64,000 nucleotides of DNA from Acinetobacter beijerinckii CIP 110307 (GCF_000369005.1 NZ_KB849763.1:289421-353420), one strand, 5' to 3'. Shown: positions 28,267 through 37,419, counted from the first letter of the stretch. The notes: generated from the sequence alone by a model not told the origin. Made by a program: numbers and translations.

Positions 28267-28734
28267 TTATTTGATCGTACTTCTATATTCTCCAAATAGC
28301 ATAATCAACCCACCAATAAAAATAAAAAGTAATCCAAATAATTTGAAAGCATCTATTTTCTTTATTTGCATCCCCAATAAACCACTATGATCAATTAAGG
28401 TAGCAAAAATCATTTGCCCTAAAAATATCCATAATAGTGTATTGGTTGCACCGATATGTGGAGCTGCCACAAACATACACAGAATATAAAGTGAACCCAA
28501 GAAACCTGATAACCACATCCACCAAGATGTATTTTGATAAAGTGGTGGCTTCACCGTTCCATCCATCCACAATGCAATAACAAGCGAAGCAATCGCACCG
28601 CCTATATAAAGAAAAAAGGTAGATTGTATTTGGCTTGCACCACTGCTATGACGAAAGGTATTAATCACTGCTAATTGTAGTGGAACAACTAGCCCACCCA
28701 GTATACTAATCAAAACATAATGAATATTTTGCAT
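28267..28734 (-). CDS. DMT-superfamily small transporter (DUF606/YdcZ type)
   Basis: A 155-residue integral membrane protein with about five helices. The start VLISILGGLVVPLQLAVINTFRH and the middle SWWMWLSGFLGSLYILCMFVAAPHIG match the short DUF606/YdcZ family, half the size of EamA transporters and thought to work as oligomers. The substrate is unknown. The 113-bp gap to the downstream NERD gene on the same strand allows, but does not prove, co-transcription. Confidence 0.8.
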   Translation of the reverse strand: MQNIHYVLISILGGLVVPLQLAVINTFRHSSGASQIQSTFFLYIGGAIASLVIALWMDGTVKPPLYQNTSWWMWLSGFLGSLYILCMFVAAPHIGATNTLLWIFLGQMIFATLIDHSGLLGMQIKKIDAFKLFGLLFIFIGGLIMLFGEYRSTIK

Positions 28735-29049
28735 TCATTGACTCTCATTTTTAGGTTTCTAATTTTTATGAACTCATTTGATTTAGAAACTTATGATCAT
28801 GCTTGTGGAAAGTTTCAACATAATGATTGAGTAACTCTTACTCCAAACTATCTTATAAAAACAAATACTGCATCAAACATTCTATAGTTCAATTGTGACT
28901 CAAATACTTTTGATTAAATAATGAAAGCTCGGATATAGAAATAATTTTAGAAGAGTAAATAAGTTTTCGTTATTTAATTAAATAAGATATAAAAATACAG
29001 ACGTAAAAAAACCGCTAATTAGCGGCATTTTATCTCATCTTTAAGATGA
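28735..29049. other. Intergenic region upstream of DMT gene
   Basis: A 315-bp AT-rich gap with no gene. It contains the tRNA-cluster terminator at 29004-29027 and presumably the DMT promoter. I see nothing else. Confidence 0.6.
29004..29027 (-). terminator. Terminator of the tRNA cluster
   Basis: The palindrome CCGCTAATTAGCGG (29012-29025) is followed, on the minus strand, by a run of seven T. It lies 24 bp past the last tRNA. Confidence 0.85.
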
Positions 29050-29126
29050 TGGTCGGAGCAGTAGGATTCGAACCTACGACCCCCTGGTCCCAAACCAGGT
29101 GCACTACCAGGCTGTGCTATGCTCCG
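29050..29126 (-). tRNA. tRNA-Pro (TGG), copy 2
   Basis: A 77-nt cloverleaf on the minus strand with acceptor CGGAGCA/TGCTCCG, the anticodon loop TTTGGGA giving TGG, the T-loop GGTTCGAATCC and an encoded CCA end. The sequence is identical to the tRNA-Pro at 29405-29481. Confidence 0.95.
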
Positions 29127-29143
29127 ATTACTCTATAAAAGAG

Positions 29144-29220
29144 TGGGGTGAATGACGGGATTCGAACCCGCGACAACCGGAATCACAATCCGGGGCTCTA
29201 CCAACTGAGCTACATCCACC
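29144..29220 (-). tRNA. tRNA-His (GTG)
   Basis: A 77-nt cloverleaf with anticodon GTG in ATTGTGATT. It has an extra 5' G opposite discriminator C73, as required for histidine tRNA, a T-loop GGTTCGAATCC and an encoded CCA. Confidence 0.95.
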
Positions 29221-29257
29221 ATAACGTTTGATTCTATATACCAAGCTACCAATTAAA

Positions 29258-29334
29258 TGGCGCGCCTGACAGGATTCGAACCTGTGACCATCCGCTTAGA
29301 AGGCGGATGCTCTATCCAACTGAGCTACAGGCGC
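29258..29334 (-). tRNA. tRNA-Arg (TCT)
   Basis: A 77-nt cloverleaf with acceptor GCGCCTG/CAGGCGC, anticodon TCT in CTTCTAA, discriminator G and an encoded CCA. Confidence 0.95.
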
Positions 29335-29404
29335 ATAACGATGATAATATTATCAAGCGATACTTCGCCGATTTTAAAGCAATGTTTTACAACATTATTT
29401 TAAA

Positions 29405-29481
29405 TGGTCGGAGCAGTAGGATTCGAACCTACGACCCCCTGGTCCCAAACCAGGTGCACTACCAGGCTGTGCTATGCTCCG
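29405..29481 (-). tRNA. tRNA-Pro (TGG), copy 1
   Basis: The same 77-nt sequence as 29050-29126, including the anticodon TGG and CCA end. It is the first gene of the Pro-Arg-His-Pro cluster in transcription order. Confidence 0.95.
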
Positions 29482-29612
29482 ATTTTCTCAGCTTTTATTG
29501 TATCGCACATCGTGCGGTACGGTGTGCATTCTAGGCTTGACGTTGCATCACGTCAACACCTAGTTTTAAAAAAAATGGTTTTTCCTTATCAAATGTATAT
29601 TTAACAAGCACT

Positions 29613-30677
29613 TTAGCGCTTTAGTGAAGCACTAAAGTTCAACATTCGATCTAAAGGTAATTTTGCACGTTGAGCTAACGCTGGATCAACGTGTATTTCT
29701 TGATCGCCATACTGTAACACATGCAAAATACCATCCAATTCATTCATAGCCATCCACGGACAATGGGCACATGAGCGGCATGTTGCCCCCTCACCCGCCG
29801 TTGGCGCTTCGAATAATTCTTTATCTGGCGCTGCTTGCTGCATTTTGTAGAAAATGCCACGATCAGTTGCTACGATCATTTGTTTATGCGGCAAGGTCTG
29901 TGCTGCTTTAATCAATTGCGAAGTACTACCGACCGCATCAGCGATATCCACCACCGATTCAGGTGACTCAGGATGTACCAATACTGCTGCATCAGGATAA
30001 AGCGCTTTCATTTGTGCGATACCGCGGGCACGGAATTCTTCATGTACGATACATGCGCCATCCCACAACAACATTTCAGCGCCTGTTTTCTTTTGAATAT
30101 AGCGACCTAAATGTTGATCAGGAGCCCAAATAATTTTTTCACCTAAACTATCGAGATGTTCAATGATCTCAACCGCACAGCTTGAAGTCACCACCCAATC
30201 GGCGCGTGCTTTGACTGCAGCAGAAGTATTGGCATAGACCACAACGGTATGATCTGGATGTTGATCGCAGAATGCACTGAACTCATCTACAGGACAACCC
30301 AAGTCAAGTGAACAGGTTGCTTCTAATGTTGGCATTAACACTGTTTTTTCAGGAGAAAGAATTTTAGAAGTCTCCCCCATAAACTTAACACCCGCAACAA
30401 CAAGCGTCGTTGCAGGATGGTCACGCCCAAAACGAGCCATTTCCAATGAATCAGAAACACAACCACCCGTGAGTTCAGCAAGCTCTTGCACTTCAGGATC
30501 ACAATAATAGTGCGCTACCAGCACAGCATTTCTTTTTTTAAGCTCTGCTGCAATTTGAGCAAACTTTTCTTGTTTCACTTCTGGGCTGAGGCTATTGTCC
30601 TTTGGCTCACCCAAACGATCTAAATGCGCCTGCACAATATTTTTGGCTTCGTTCGCAATTAAATTCGCATCATTCAT
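29613..30677 (-). CDS. nadA: Quinolinate synthase NadA
   Basis: A 354-residue [4Fe-4S] enzyme condensing iminoaspartate with dihydroxyacetone phosphate to quinolinate in de novo NAD synthesis. Cluster Cys candidates lie in [18 protein letters not shown] and [10 protein letters not shown], and a further conserved segment is [14 protein letters not shown]. The length is usual. With prs-nadV and nrtR only about 5 kb away, the region holds both de novo and salvage NAD genes, though on opposite strands and not in one operon. Confidence 0.96.
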   Translation of the reverse strand: MNDANLIANEAKNIVQAHLDRLGEPKDNSLSPEVKQEKFAQIAAELKKRNAVLVAHYYCDPEVQELAELTGGCVSDSLEMARFGRDHPATTLVVAGVKFMGETSKILSPEKTVLMPTLEATCSLDLGCPVDEFSAFCDQHPDHTVVVYANTSAAVKARADWVVTSSCAVEIIEHLDSLGEKIIWAPDQHLGRYIQKKTGAEMLLWDGACIVHEEFRARGIAQMKALYPDAAVLVHPESPESVVDIADAVGSTSQLIKAAQTLPHKQMIVATDRGIFYKMQQAAPDKELFEAPTAGEGATCRSCAHCPWMAMNELDGILHVLQYGDQEIHVDPALAQRAKLPLDRMLNFSASLKR

Positions 30678-30781
30678 AAAGCGTCTTCTCTATCCTGCGT
30701 GCTTGCATCACTGCAAACTTATAACGTGGGTATATCTTGGCGATGATGTGGAGTAAATCACACTGTCCACAAATCAGCTTA

Positions 30782-30812
30782 TAAAAAAAGCCCCACTGTG
30801 GAGGCTTTATTA
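30782..30812 (-). terminator. Terminator after argJ
   Basis: Imperfect stem AAAGCC.../...GGCTTT (30788-30808) followed on the minus strand by a run of T. It is placed 11 bp beyond the argJ stop. Confidence 0.75.
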
Positions 30813-30822
30813 TAACGCATAT

Positions 30823-32043
30823 TTACGAGCGATAATCGGCATTAATTTTGACGTAGTCGTAAGAAAAGTCACAGGTATAAACCGTATCTTTCGCGGTACC
30901 TCGTCCTAGATCAATACGAATCGTGATTTCTTTCTCAGCCATCACAGCCGCGCCAGCTTCTTCGGTATAGTCAGGATTTGCACCACCATCTAAGCAGATT
31001 TGTACATCACCCAACCAAACTTGCACCTTACTGCTGTCTAAGTTTTCAACACCTGCCTTACCAATCGCCATCACAATACGCCCCCAGTTTGGATCAGAAG
31101 CGAATAAAGCTGTTTTAATGAGTGGTGACTCAGCAACACTATAAGCAACATCACAACATTCTTGGGTATTAGCTCCGCCTTCAACCTGAACAGTAATGAA
31201 TTTAGTTGCACCTTCACCATCACGCACAATCAATTGCGCCAAACGATTCATAATACGCGCAAGTACATCAAGCACTTGCTGGTAACGTGCATCCTCTTTT
31301 GAATCAATTTCAGCGCCACCCGCTAAACCTGTCGCTACAAAAATACAAGAGTCATTGGTTGAGGTATCACCATCAATTGTGATGCGATTAAATGAGTGTT
31401 CAACTGTCGTTTGTAACAGTTGCTGAACTGCGGCTTTTGAAATCGGTGCATCAGTAGCAACGAAGCTAAGCATAGTTGCCATATTTGGACGAATCATACC
31501 CGCACCTTTACTGATGCCTGTCATGGTATAAGTCACACCATCAAGTTCAAACTGTTCAGATGCGCCTTTCGGTGTGGTATCTGTGGTCATAATGCCAGAA
31601 GCAGCCTCAGCCCAACGATCTGCATTTAAATCATTTAATGCAGGTTGAATACCCTGCACTAAACGTTCAATCGGAAGTTGCTCACCGATTACACCTGTTG
31701 AAAATGGTAGAATCTGATTCGCTTGAACACCCGTTAATTCTGCTAATTTGGCACAGGTACTTTCTGCATTTTTATAGCCCACAGTGCCCGTCGCAGCATT
31801 GGCATTACCTGTGTTGATAATCAAATAACGTGGTGTGTTCTCAGCTAAGTGTTTTTTACTCAGTAGAACAGGCGCAGCAGCAAAGGCACTTTGGGTAAAT
31901 ACCCCTGCCACATTCGAGCCTTCTGCAAATTCAAAAATGACTAGATCTCGTCGATTTGGATAACGTACATACGCCTCAGTTGAGCCAATTTTTACACCCT
32001 GCACCACATGCATAAGTGGCATTGTTACGTCACCAACAGCCAT
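30823..32043 (-). CDS. argJ: Bifunctional ornithine acetyltransferase / N-acetylglutamate synthase
   Basis: A 406-residue enzyme of the cyclic arginine pathway, moving acetyl groups from N-acetylornithine to glutamate. The self-cleavage site is visible as [10 protein letters not shown] (about residue 180), where the Thr becomes the new N terminus and nucleophile of the beta chain. Other blocks are NTGNANAATG and [15 protein letters not shown] chose ATG 32043 because GGAAG lies 7 bp upstream; the ATG at 32061 lacks one. It is followed by a terminator and then nadA. Confidence 0.95.
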   Translation of the reverse strand: MAVGDVTMPLMHVVQGVKIGSTEAYVRYPNRRDLVIFEFAEGSNVAGVFTQSAFAAAPVLLSKKHLAENTPRYLIINTGNANAATGTVGYKNAESTCAKLAELTGVQANQILPFSTGVIGEQLPIERLVQGIQPALNDLNADRWAEAASGIMTTDTTPKGASEQFELDGVTYTMTGISKGAGMIRPNMATMLSFVATDAPISKAAVQQLLQTTVEHSFNRITIDGDTSTNDSCIFVATGLAGGAEIDSKEDARYQQVLDVLARIMNRLAQLIVRDGEGATKFITVQVEGGANTQECCDVAYSVAESPLIKTALFASDPNWGRIVMAIGKAGVENLDSSKVQVWLGDVQICLDGGANPDYTEEAGAAVMAEKEITIRIDLGRGTAKDTVYTCDFSYDYVKINADYRS

Positions 32044-32113
32044 TTTTAAACTTCCATTCAATTTAATAAGAAAAAGATCGGGAAAATAATCACCATAAAA
32101 CTATACCTCCACC

Positions 32114-32256
32114 ATTAGATACTCGGTAAAGTCATTCACAGCCTGTGTGGTCTCTGCAATATATTGTTTCTGCGACAGAATCAAGAGAATGCAAGAATCC
32201 GACAGGTTCTGTGAATGACAATGGTTTTGCCTACTTTTGCCAAAACAAAAGTAGGT
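32114..32256. repeat. Dispersed modular repeat, copy B
   Basis: It shares the 32-bp left block and the exact 24-bp block with 24607-24857. Between them an unrelated sequence forms a stem: GTCATTCACAG plus CCTGT (32131-32146) pairs with 32202-32219 across a 2-nt bulge. A second hairpin, CCTACTTTTG / CAAAAGTAGG (32230-32255), is perfect here but decayed in copy A. No transposase is present. It sits between argJ and the broken ogt gene. Confidence 0.7.
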
Positions 32257-32405
32257 CGAACCGAAGGTTTATCCGACAATTGATATACTTGAGACAAGAC
32301 ACCGTCGTGCTAGTAATTATTTATCAATTATTTAGATAGGGTCTTACAGCTTATATCCGTAGCTTATTCCAAAAAGCAATGAAAATCGAGTATTAACAAT
32401 ACAGA

Positions 32406-32894
32406 TTATGGAATTTGACTTTGCTCTAAACTGAGTAGAATCTGCTTCTTATCTAGACCACCAGCAAAACCAACCAAAGCCCCACTCGCCCCAATTACCC
32501 GATGACACGGCGCAATAATCGAAATCGGATTTTTACCATTGGCGGCTCCAACAGCACGAACCGCTTTTTCATTTCCTAACTGAATAGCAATGTCTTTATA
32601 ACTACGCGTTTCCCCATAAGGAATGGTCAATAAAGCCTGCCAAACCTGCTGCTGAAAATCAGTGCCTTGAAAATCAATTGGTAAATCAAACTGCTAACGT
32701 TGTCCTGCAAAATATTGTTCTAATTGTTGCTTCACTTTATGCAGCATGGGATGTTGCGGACTTTCAATTAACTCAGCTAATCGTACACGTTTATGATCTT
32801 CATTGTCCCACATCACTGCAACTAAAGCCTGATCATGTGCAACCAGTTTTAATGCACCTACAGGAGAGTCCATATACATATAAACCAGTTGCAT
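32406..32894 (-). pseudogene. ogt: Methylated-DNA-[protein]-cysteine S-methyltransferase, interrupted by a stop
   Basis: A complete 162-codon reading frame for O6-alkylguanine repair with one in-frame TAG at 32694-32696 (codon 67). The first part starts after a good AAGGAGAT site and encodes the N-terminal domain (MDSPVGALKLVAHD). Past the stop the frame continues without shift as [10 protein letters not shown], then [14 protein letters not shown], the active site APCHRVIG and [10 protein letters not shown]. The stop probably replaced a Gln codon (CAG to TAG). The second part could be separately translated from an internal ATG but would lack the N-terminal domain. Confidence 0.88.
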
Positions 32895-32957
32895 GAAAAT
32901 ATCTCCTTTACGCGACTTTAATCGCTGCTCTCCCTTCTTATAAAAGGTGAGTTTTTC

Positions 32958-33275
32958 TTAATTTGACGAAAGCTTCATTAAAACTAAACCAGAAACAATC
33001 AATACGGCTGCAATCATTCGCATGGCTGTCATCGGCTCATTTAAGACTAAAATCCCAACCACGAAAGAGCCAATCGCTCCAATCCCTGTCCACACCGTAT
33101 ATGCTGTGCCTAAAGGAAGTGAACGCATTGAAATCGACAATAAAACAACACTTAAAATCATGAAAACAATAGTCACGATGCTTGGCGTTAACTTTGTAAA
33201 ACCTTCAGACATTTTCATAGAATATGCCCAAATAATTTCAAAAATACCCGCCACAATTAAAATTGCCCAAGCCAT
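32958..33275 (-). CDS. sugE: SMR-family guanidinium exporter (SugE/Gdx)
   Basis: A 105-residue inner-membrane protein with four helices. Gly10, Glu13, Trp16, Ser42, Tyr59 and Trp62 are all present, the residues that mark the Gdx branch and bind guanidinium in the homologous E. coli protein. The block LPLGTAYTVWTGIGAIG matches SugE rather than EmrE. A guanidine-II riboswitch lies 25 bp upstream, independently supporting guanidinium export. The Shine-Dalgarno sequence before the ATG is weak. Confidence 0.93.
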   Translation of the reverse strand: MAWAILIVAGIFEIIWAYSMKMSEGFTKLTPSIVTIVFMILSVVLLSISMRSLPLGTAYTVWTGIGAIGSFVVGILVLNEPMTAMRMIAAVLIVSGLVLMKLSSN

Positions 33276-33299
33276 TTTTAACAGTCTACTTTATCAATA

Positions 33300-33343
33300 G
33301 TCGGGTCGTCCCAACGTGATTATTTACAGAAGGTCGTCCTTCT
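33300..33343 (-). promoter_or_regulatory. Guanidine-II (mini-ykkC) riboswitch upstream of sugE
   Basis: On the minus strand two hairpins each carry an ACGA loop, the defining feature of this class. The first is AGAAGG-ACGA-CCTTCT (33328-33343). The second is GUUGGG-ACGA-CCCGAC (33300-33315), with one G-U pair. They are joined by a 12-nt AU-rich linker. The element ends 25 bp before the sugE start, where ligand binding would free the translation start. The identification comes from structure and context together. Confidence 0.88.
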
Positions 33344-33426
33344 TCACTCAGCAGTTTACTGTACATTTTGCAATTATGTGAATTGTTGTATATCTAAAAA
33401 AGTTTAAGACCATGAAAATTAAATTT

Positions 33427-33972
33427 TTATTGCCAAACAATGCTATCAACTTTCATTAATTCACAAGCACCGTTTCCAGTATCCTCTCTCGATAAAGAGC
33501 TTTTCCAACGCCATCCATCTTTGGTTTGAATTTCAATTAATGAGCCTTTTAAATAGACTAAATCATCTTTTTTTATTTTTTTTATCTGAGATGCGACATA
33601 AGCATCTGCTGGTACTAAATGCATATTTGCGCTATGTCTTGAAATATCTCTTAAAGAAATTGGTGGTTCCTGATCAACACGCCAATAATACCAACGATTA
33701 CTCTGAGAAATATCAATCTGTTTATATACTTTTGGATTCGCCATTTCTCCCCAACCAACTGCAATATCCATAGGCGAAAACTCAGCTTCACGCCCCAAGT
33801 TATAATCCTCTCGACCTAATACACGAAAAGAGCCTTCATAACTTTGCAATGCCACCACCTCTACGCCCTGTTGAGTTGTGATTTGGCTGACATTCGGTGT
33901 TGGTTTAATCGCTTTATTCCAAATTAACCATAAAACAGCCAACCCCAATAAGCCATACATCCATCTTGGCAT
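33427..33972 (-). CDS. Uncharacterised membrane-anchored protein
   Basis: A 181-residue protein with an N-terminal hydrophobic helix (residues 5-17) and a soluble domain that is probably periplasmic. Noted blocks are YEGSFRVLGREDYNLG, AVGWGEMANP and SNRWYYWRV; the Trp/Tyr-rich segment suggests ligand or partner binding. It ends with VDSIVWQ. No family is named with confidence. Its ATG immediately follows the stop of the upstream gene, so the two are translationally coupled. Confidence 0.75.
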   Translation of the reverse strand: MPRWMYGLLGLAVLWLIWNKAIKPTPNVSQITTQQGVEVVALQSYEGSFRVLGREDYNLGREAEFSPMDIAVGWGEMANPKVYKQIDISQSNRWYYWRVDQEPPISLRDISRHSANMHLVPADAYVASQIKKIKKDDLVYLKGSLIEIQTKDGWRWKSSLSREDTGNGACELMKVDSIVWQ

Positions 33973-34473
33973 TTATCTATCCTTTTTATTTCTTAAGGCG
34001 TTAATCCATCGCCTTAACTTTTCTAGCATAGTTTTAAAAAATTTTTGAACTATAAATACTGAATCATTATTTTTAGATTGTGTTTGATCAATATGATTAG
34101 AACTCTGTTTTTCAAATACCATCATTTCTAAAGGTTCATAATGTGACATTGTTTGTTGTAGTTCGGCACCCAAACTTAAACCTTGTAATGCTAAGGTTAC
34201 ATCATCAATTGAACTGTGATGATATAAAGTCAGATGTCTTGCATCTAAATCAATACAATGCTCGATTAAGTTATCAATAAAAGGAAGCAATGCTTTACGC
34301 ACACGCTGGGCTTCAACAATACTGCTCATATGCGGAATATAATAATAACTGACATTCATCGTCCCATCATTTGACAGCAGTTCTAATTGTGGTGAACTTT
34401 GACTTTTCTGTTTAGATGTTTCAAATTGATTTGTTTTATCAATATAGGCATTGTTTTGTTGTTCAAAAGCCAT
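33973..34473 (-). CDS. Uncharacterised protein, first gene of a coupled pair
   Basis: A 166-residue soluble protein. The N-terminal 30 residues are polar and likely disordered. A conserved-looking core includes VSYYYIPHMSSIVEAQRVRKAL and DARHLTLYHHSSIDD. The C terminus ends in a basic helix (MLEKLRRWINALRNKKDR). I recognise no family. Its stop abuts the start of the membrane-anchored partner, so the two probably act together; role unknown. Confidence 0.7.
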   Translation of the reverse strand: MAFEQQNNAYIDKTNQFETSKQKSQSSPQLELLSNDGTMNVSYYYIPHMSSIVEAQRVRKALLPFIDNLIEHCIDLDARHLTLYHHSSIDDVTLALQGLSLGAELQQTMSHYEPLEMMVFEKQSSNHIDQTQSKNNDSVFIVQKFFKTMLEKLRRWINALRNKKDR

Positions 34474-34555
34474 TTATGCACCATGAATGACTCAAAAAAG
34501 ATACTGTTAGTATAAACCAACAGTATCTCAGTAAAGTGACATTTTAGATGAAGTA

Positions 34556-35458
34556 TCAGAACTTTAAGCTTAGCCCTGCGCCATAGACCCACCCTGTTTT
34601 AGAGTCACTGGCCGTTTGCCAATTGGTTTCTTTAAGCCCTTTGCCGTAGCCATAACCGACATCGATAAAAGGCATGACTCGATTCTTGACGATTTCATAG
34701 CGGGTTTTGATGCCTACTTCAGCATTTGTTAGGCCGGTTTTTGCAGCATACTTGGATTCATCTCGAATGACCCATTCCATTTCCAGATAAGGCTGCATGA
34801 TCAACTTTTGTGTGAGTAATAAGTCTCTTTCGGTTTCCAGAACAAAACGCCATTGTTGATCTTTTCCGAAATAGACATGTGCATCTGTTTCAAAGAAATA
34901 AGGTGCCATACCATGTAAACCGACAACTCCTTCGAATTGTTCCTTATCCAACTCACGCTCAGGGTTATAACGGTAATTTACCCCTGCTTGTACATCCCAG
35001 AAGTCAGTAATATTACGGCTATAAAGTGCAGCAAGACTCTGCTCAGATTTTTCCGATTCGACCTTGGCATAATCCGCGATGATAAATAACTTGTTCTCAT
35101 CGGTTCCAATCCAAGTTTTCAATTTGGATTGGAGTGTGCCTTGTCCATCTTCGTCCAACAACCATTGTGTATCTAGCTGAATCACCTGATAGATCTGTCC
35201 ACCATGCTCTTTGTAATGGTCAGCATGTTCATCTTTATTTTGCGTCTGTGAGGAAAGCATTGAACTTTGATGTTGCAAATGATCCATCGGAATTGATGCA
35301 TTTATCGCCATGTTCTGCTGTGCCAGCCTATCTATTTGCATCATCTGATCGTGCCCTTCATGCGCATAAGCAAATGCACTCAAAGAAGTAACCACACTAC
35401 CCATCGCCAATAATTGCGTATAACGTTTCATCTTCGAAGATCGCTTAGTGATGTGCAT
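34556..35458 (-). CDS. copB: Copper resistance protein B (outer membrane)
   Basis: About 300 residues. A signal peptide (about residues 10-32) is followed by a His/Met-rich mature start (HEGHDQMMQ) and then a beta-barrel-like CopB domain with INITDFWDVQAGVNYRY-type strands (seen as RNITDFWDVQAGVNYRYN), ending in Phe (LSLKF). CopB works with CopA in outer-membrane or periplasmic copper tolerance. I chose ATG 35458 because AAGGAG lies 6 bp before it; it overlaps the end of copA by 14 bp, so the genes are coupled. Confidence 0.93.
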   Translation of the reverse strand: MHITKRSSKMKRYTQLLAMGSVVTSLSAFAYAHEGHDQMMQIDRLAQQNMAINASIPMDHLQHQSSMLSSQTQNKDEHADHYKEHGGQIYQVIQLDTQWLLDEDGQGTLQSKLKTWIGTDENKLFIIADYAKVESEKSEQSLAALYSRNITDFWDVQAGVNYRYNPERELDKEQFEGVVGLHGMAPYFFETDAHVYFGKDQQWRFVLETERDLLLTQKLIMQPYLEMEWVIRDESKYAAKTGLTNAEVGIKTRYEIVKNRVMPFIDVGYGYGKGLKETNWQTASDSKTGWVYGAGLSLKF

Positions 35459-37343
35459 GGCTCGCTCCTTGAGATGATTGAACTGGTGCTTGTTTTGGAG
35501 CTTTGCTGTCATCCACATTGGCAACAATCAACTTACTCATCATGCCCGCACTCATGTGATACATCAAATGACAATGGATTGCCCATTCGCCAAGCTCATC
35601 CGCAGTCAATAGGGCTGTAACTGTCTTGCCAGGTGGCACAATGACGGTATGTTTATTTGGCATATCCCGTGGAGCCTGACCATTTTCCAACTGCATAAAC
35701 ATGCCGTGTAAATGCATTGGGTGCGCCATCATACTTTCATTCACAAACTTCAAGCGAATACGTTCACCGTACTGAACTTTCAATGGTTCGAAATCTTTAT
35801 CACTGAATTTTTTACCATCAATCGTCCAAATATAACGTTCCATGGTTCCACCCAAACGAATCACTAATTCACGCTCTACAGGACGGCTATAGCTTTCAGT
35901 TTGTGGTTGTAATGATTTCAAATCTGCATAGCTTAAAGCTTTATGACCTGCGGGTGTTGCTGCATTCGCCCATCCCTGCACGGTATCTGAAGCTATTTTT
36001 TCAGAAGATGCGACCATCTGATGTTCGCTATGATCTGACGTTGCTGGAGCAGACATATCCATCTGAGCATGTGCATTATGATCCATTTTCGACATGTCCA
36101 TTTTTCCATGTGCGCTATGATCCATCGCAGTTTGTTGCATCAGTGCAATCTGAGCTTTGTCCTGTGGCATCTGATGCTGACTATGTTCCATATCTGTCAT
36201 CTTCATTTGCTGATCTGAGCCATGATTCATTTTGCTCATATCCATTTGACCATGCGAACCATGATCCATGCCCATATCTTCCATGGTCAATAAAGCACGT
36301 GGACGCGATTGCGGCATCATCACGCTGTTTTGTGCTGGATTCATCTCATTTTGCAATGATGCGATTGCAAAACCTGAGCGATCAATTGACTCTGCTTGAA
36401 TTTGATAATGCGCTTGAGTTGGTTCAACAATCACATCATAAGTTTCTGCCGCACCAATTCTAAACTCATCGACTGGAATGGGTTTGACCGGCTGACCATC
36501 TGCACTGACCACGGTCATTTTTAAGTTTGGAATACGTACATCAAAAAAAGACATTGCCGAAGCATTGATAAAACGTAACCGAACTTTTTCTTCTGCATTG
36601 AACGCACCTGTCCAATTTTGCTGAGGTGTTTTTCCATTGACGAGAAAGGTATAGCCAGTGACATCCGATAAATCAGTTTTCAGCATCCGCATTTGATTCC
36701 ACATTGAGCGATCTTGCCATGTGGCTTTTAAACCTTGCTGCTTTAACTGTTTCCAGACATCGCTGACCGTTTCTCTTTGATTTTGATAATACTCAGCCGA
36801 CTTCTTCAGATTTGCCATAATATTGTCACTTTCCGTTTCATGGAAGTCTGACAACATCACCACATAATCACGCTGTGTTTTTTCATGTGCAGCGACAGGT
36901 TGTTTTCCTTTCGGATAAATCACTAAAGCGCCGTACAAGCCATCTTGCTCTTGTCCTTTGCTATGCGCATGATACCAATAAGTTCCGTTTTGACGAACTT
37001 TGAAACGATACTCAAAACTACCGTTCGGTTTAATGCCTTTAAAACCATTAAAACCTGGCACACCATCCATCAAACCAGGTAACAACAATCCATGCCAATG
37101 CAGTGAAGTGTCTTGTTCTTTCAACTGGTTATGCACATGAATGACTGCTTCATCGCCTTCTTCAAACTCTAACAGTGGGGCAATAAATTTGCCGTTGACC
37201 GTGATGCGTTTCACTGGTTTTCCAGTCACATTCACCGCGCCTTGGTTAATATTCAGGTGATATTCTTTTATTGCAGCCCAACTATCAGGTGCAAACAATA
37301 GACTTAAGCTAGCAATGACACCAGCATATATTTTTGAGGACAT
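35445..37343 (-). CDS. copA: Multicopper oxidase, copper resistance protein A
   Basis: A 632-residue periplasmic copper oxidase/binding protein with a signal peptide (residues 1-23). Multicopper sites are visible: LHWHGLLLPG and GTYWYHAHSKGQ in the first cupredoxin domain, and HPMHLHGMF and AIHCHLMYHMSAGM in the last. Between them (about residues 350-450) lies a Met/His-rich stretch with repeats such as GQMDMSKMNHG, which can bind extra copper. It is followed by copB with overlap and preceded by a CopL-like gene. Confidence 0.96.
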   Translation of the reverse strand: MSSKIYAGVIASLSLLFAPDSWAAIKEYHLNINQGAVNVTGKPVKRITVNGKFIAPLLEFEEGDEAVIHVHNQLKEQDTSLHWHGLLLPGLMDGVPGFNGFKGIKPNGSFEYRFKVRQNGTYWYHAHSKGQEQDGLYGALVIYPKGKQPVAAHEKTQRDYVVMLSDFHETESDNIMANLKKSAEYYQNQRETVSDVWKQLKQQGLKATWQDRSMWNQMRMLKTDLSDVTGYTFLVNGKTPQQNWTGAFNAEEKVRLRFINASAMSFFDVRIPNLKMTVVSADGQPVKPIPVDEFRIGAAETYDVIVEPTQAHYQIQAESIDRSGFAIASLQNEMNPAQNSVMMPQSRPRALLTMEDMGMDHGSHGQMDMSKMNHGSDQQMKMTDMEHSQHQMPQDKAQIALMQQTAMDHSAHGKMDMSKMDHNAHAQMDMSAPATSDHSEHQMVASSEKIASDTVQGWANAATPAGHKALSYADLKSLQPQTESYSRPVERELVIRLGGTMERYIWTIDGKKFSDKDFEPLKVQYGERIRLKFVNESMMAHPMHLHGMFMQLENGQAPRDMPNKHTVIVPPGKTVTALLTADELGEWAIHCHLMYHMSAGMMSKLIVANVDDSKAPKQAPVQSSQGASHAHH

Positions 37344-37419
37344 AATATTTTTCCTAATCTGTTAACTTTTCAAATTGCTCATTTCTCTGTGATATAGAGA
37401 AACAGCTTTTAAAGACAGA

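Noticed and set aside
29307..29604. Plus-strand ORFs through the tRNA cluster.
   Set aside because: They are antisense to tRNA-Arg and tRNA-Pro and reflect tRNA sequence.
32406..32630. The second half of ogt as an independent short alkyltransferase-like gene.
   Set aside because: It starts inside the conserved domain with no ribosome-binding site, and the upstream half is in the same frame; a broken single gene is simpler.
10598..32894. Amber suppression or stop-codon reassignment to explain the two in-frame TAG codons.
   Set aside because: TAG serves as the normal stop of other genes here (betA, the MFS gene, the 44-residue ORF), and the esterase also carries a frameshift.
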